Assembly (NCBI GenBank): GCA_012719595.1
Contig: JAAYAB010000231.1
Span: 1 to 43,362, forward strand
Source: Bacillota bacterium
GTDB taxonomy: Bacteria; Bacillota; DTU014
Reading direction: 5' to 3'
DNA: 43,362 nucleotides
The notes under the pieces were generated by a model that was not told the origin of the DNA, made no database searches, and worked only from the letters and a program-made list of their open reading frames with translations. The stretch's first letter is position 1, and every line of letters starts with the position of its first letter. Of the stretch, positions 42,514 to 43,362 are shown in pieces. The position numbers and the translations under genes are program-made.

Positions 42514-43362
42514 TTATTGACCATAGATCTCGTCAATCTTGGCCTGAGCCATCTGTGCATACTCAGCAACAACGCTTGCCGGGCTCTTGCCCTCATTGAC
42601 TCCGGCCATTATGCCACCGAACGGTGTGTTTGCATCCCAATAGGCACCCAGGAAGTTGAAGTAGCTGGCATATCGGCTGTCCCACTTCTCAATGGCCTCT
42701 TGGAAGACTTGGTACGCGTTCATGTCCGCAACCTTGTTGCGAATCGCATCATCAAGCAGCTCGTAGTAGGTGTCGACAGGCCACAGGAAGTTGTCAAGCG
42801 CGACCAGAGCCAAGGGATTCACAGCGTTCGCAGGGATGAAGATGGCGTCGCCTACGCCCGGCGGGAAGACGCACTCATCGACGTTCGGCCCATGCGGCAG
42901 GGGCAGCACGCCCCAGTTAAACTCGTAGTCGACCTGATGGATCTCGTAGAACGGCATCCAAGCCATAGCAGCCTTGCCCTGCTCGAAGTCCAAGAACTGC
43001 CAGTCGCCTGTGGTCACACGCAGGACGTTCTGCCACTGATGGTACCTGCGGAGAGCCTCGTACACGGCCTCATCCTGCATTGCAAAGACCATCTTGCCAT
43101 TCTCGTCCACCTTGATCTGCTGTCCGCCGTTGGCAAAGATGTAGTACGTCGGGTCAATCCAATGGAATCCAAACTGATCGTTTACACCGTCTCCGTCAGT
43201 ATCCTTGGTCAGCTTGATCGCCAGATCCTCAACAGTATCCCAGTTCCAGAGGCCCTGCTCATAGAGCTCGTATGGATCAGGCAAGCCTTCTCTCTCAAAC
43301 ATATCCTTGTTGAAGCACACGAAGAGCGAATGACCGTAGTCGTCAGGAACTCCTATCGAGAA
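42514..43362 (-). CDS. Extracytoplasmic solute-binding protein, family 1 (module B, 5' end beyond window)
   Basis: The frame is open to the right edge, leaving 282 C-terminal residues; the signal peptide and first lobe are missing. An apparent start at 43320 is an internal Val codon, because GVPDDYGHSLF upstream continues the domain. Family features are FNKDMFEREGLPDPYELYEQG, WNWDTVEDLAIKLT, the DTDGDGVNDQFG loop shared with the module A protein, and AAMAWMPFYEI. It should deliver an oligosaccharide, probably derived from xylan given the GH10 gene in the same unit, to the permeases at 35482-37374. A perfect hairpin follows the stop. It is related to the protein at 16564-17844 but clearly divergent, so the two modules probably import different sugars. 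Confidence 0.92.
   Translation of the reverse strand, partial: FSIGVPDDYGHSLFVCFNKDMFEREGLPDPYELYEQGLWNWDTVEDLAIKLTKDTDGDGVNDQFGFHWIDPTYYIFANGGQQIKVDENGKMVFAMQDEAVYEALRRYHQWQNVLRVTTGDWQFLDFEQGKAAMAWMPFYEIHQVDYEFNWGVLPLPHGPNVDECVFPPGVGDAIFIPANAVNPLALVALDNFLWPVDTYYELLDDAIRNKVADMNAYQVFQEAIEKWDSRYASYFNFLGAYWDANTPFGGIMAGVNEGKSPASVVAEYAQMAQAKIDEIYGQ

Noticed and set aside
42514-43320. A 268-residue protein starting at a GTG at 43320
   Set aside because: The frame continues to the window edge with residues that fit the binding-protein fold. The GTG is an internal Val codon of a gene cut by the edge.

Overview
This 43.4 kb window is one uninterrupted polysaccharide-utilisation locus. All 22 genes I can support lie on the minus strand, so transcription runs from high to low coordinates. 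It combines CUT1-type carbohydrate ABC transporters, two LacI-family regulators and a consensus-like TTGACA-17-TACAGT promoter, and it has no SusC/SusD genes. This points to a plant-fibre-degrading Bacillota-like bacterium of moderately high GC. The one ordinary solute-binding protein whose N-terminus is visible has a signal peptide without a lipobox cysteine. That would fit a cell with an outer membrane (a diderm Bacillota lineage such as Limnochordia), but this is an inference.

Layout in order of transcription: a solute-binding protein cut by the right edge (42514-43362), an NHL/TPR/Yip1 membrane protein (40192-42402), a DUF5696 exported protein (37364-40126), two permeases (36472-37374 and 35482-36426), a secreted GH10 xylanase (34335-35447), a 1030-residue solute-binding protein with N-terminal beta-sandwich modules (31205-34297), a LacI regulator (30123-31121), a secreted CBM-GH10-discoidin-GH43-CBM enzyme (25912-29763), a GH127/GH146 beta-L-arabinofuranosidase (24014-25882), a second LacI regulator (22843-23853), a GH78-like enzyme (20264-22681), an (alpha/alpha)6 glycosidase (18039-20264), a solute-binding protein (16564-17844), a GH78 rhamnosidase (13770-16439), a second NHL/TPR/Yip1 protein (11620-13749), a second DUF5696 protein (8620-11592), two more permeases (7728-8633 and 6763-7704), a GH106-like enzyme (3584-6724), another GH78 (789-3566) and a GH9 enzyme cut by the left edge (1-765).

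Proposed logic: the two secreted xylanases cut (arabino)xylan outside the cell. ABC transporters bring in branched oligosaccharides. Enzymes without signal peptides (three GH78-type, GH106-like, GH127/146, GH9 and the (alpha/alpha)6 enzyme) remove rhamnose, arabinose and glucose-type residues in the cytoplasm. No transporter ATPase is present, so a shared MsmK/UgpC-type ATPase encoded elsewhere is presumed.

The most unusual content is a module that occurs twice in the same order: solute-binding protein, NHL-TPR-Yip1 membrane protein, DUF5696 protein, MalF-like permease, MalG-like permease. In both copies a long GC-rich hairpin follows the solute-binding gene and the DUF5696 and MalF genes overlap. 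This suggests an ABC importer with two dedicated accessory proteins whose roles are not established. Other notable items are the very large modular solute-binding protein, a seven-unit 21-bp tandem repeat upstream of the GH10-GH43 gene, a 36-bp repeat tract inside the GH106-like gene, and a shared operator-like motif next to one lacI-type gene.
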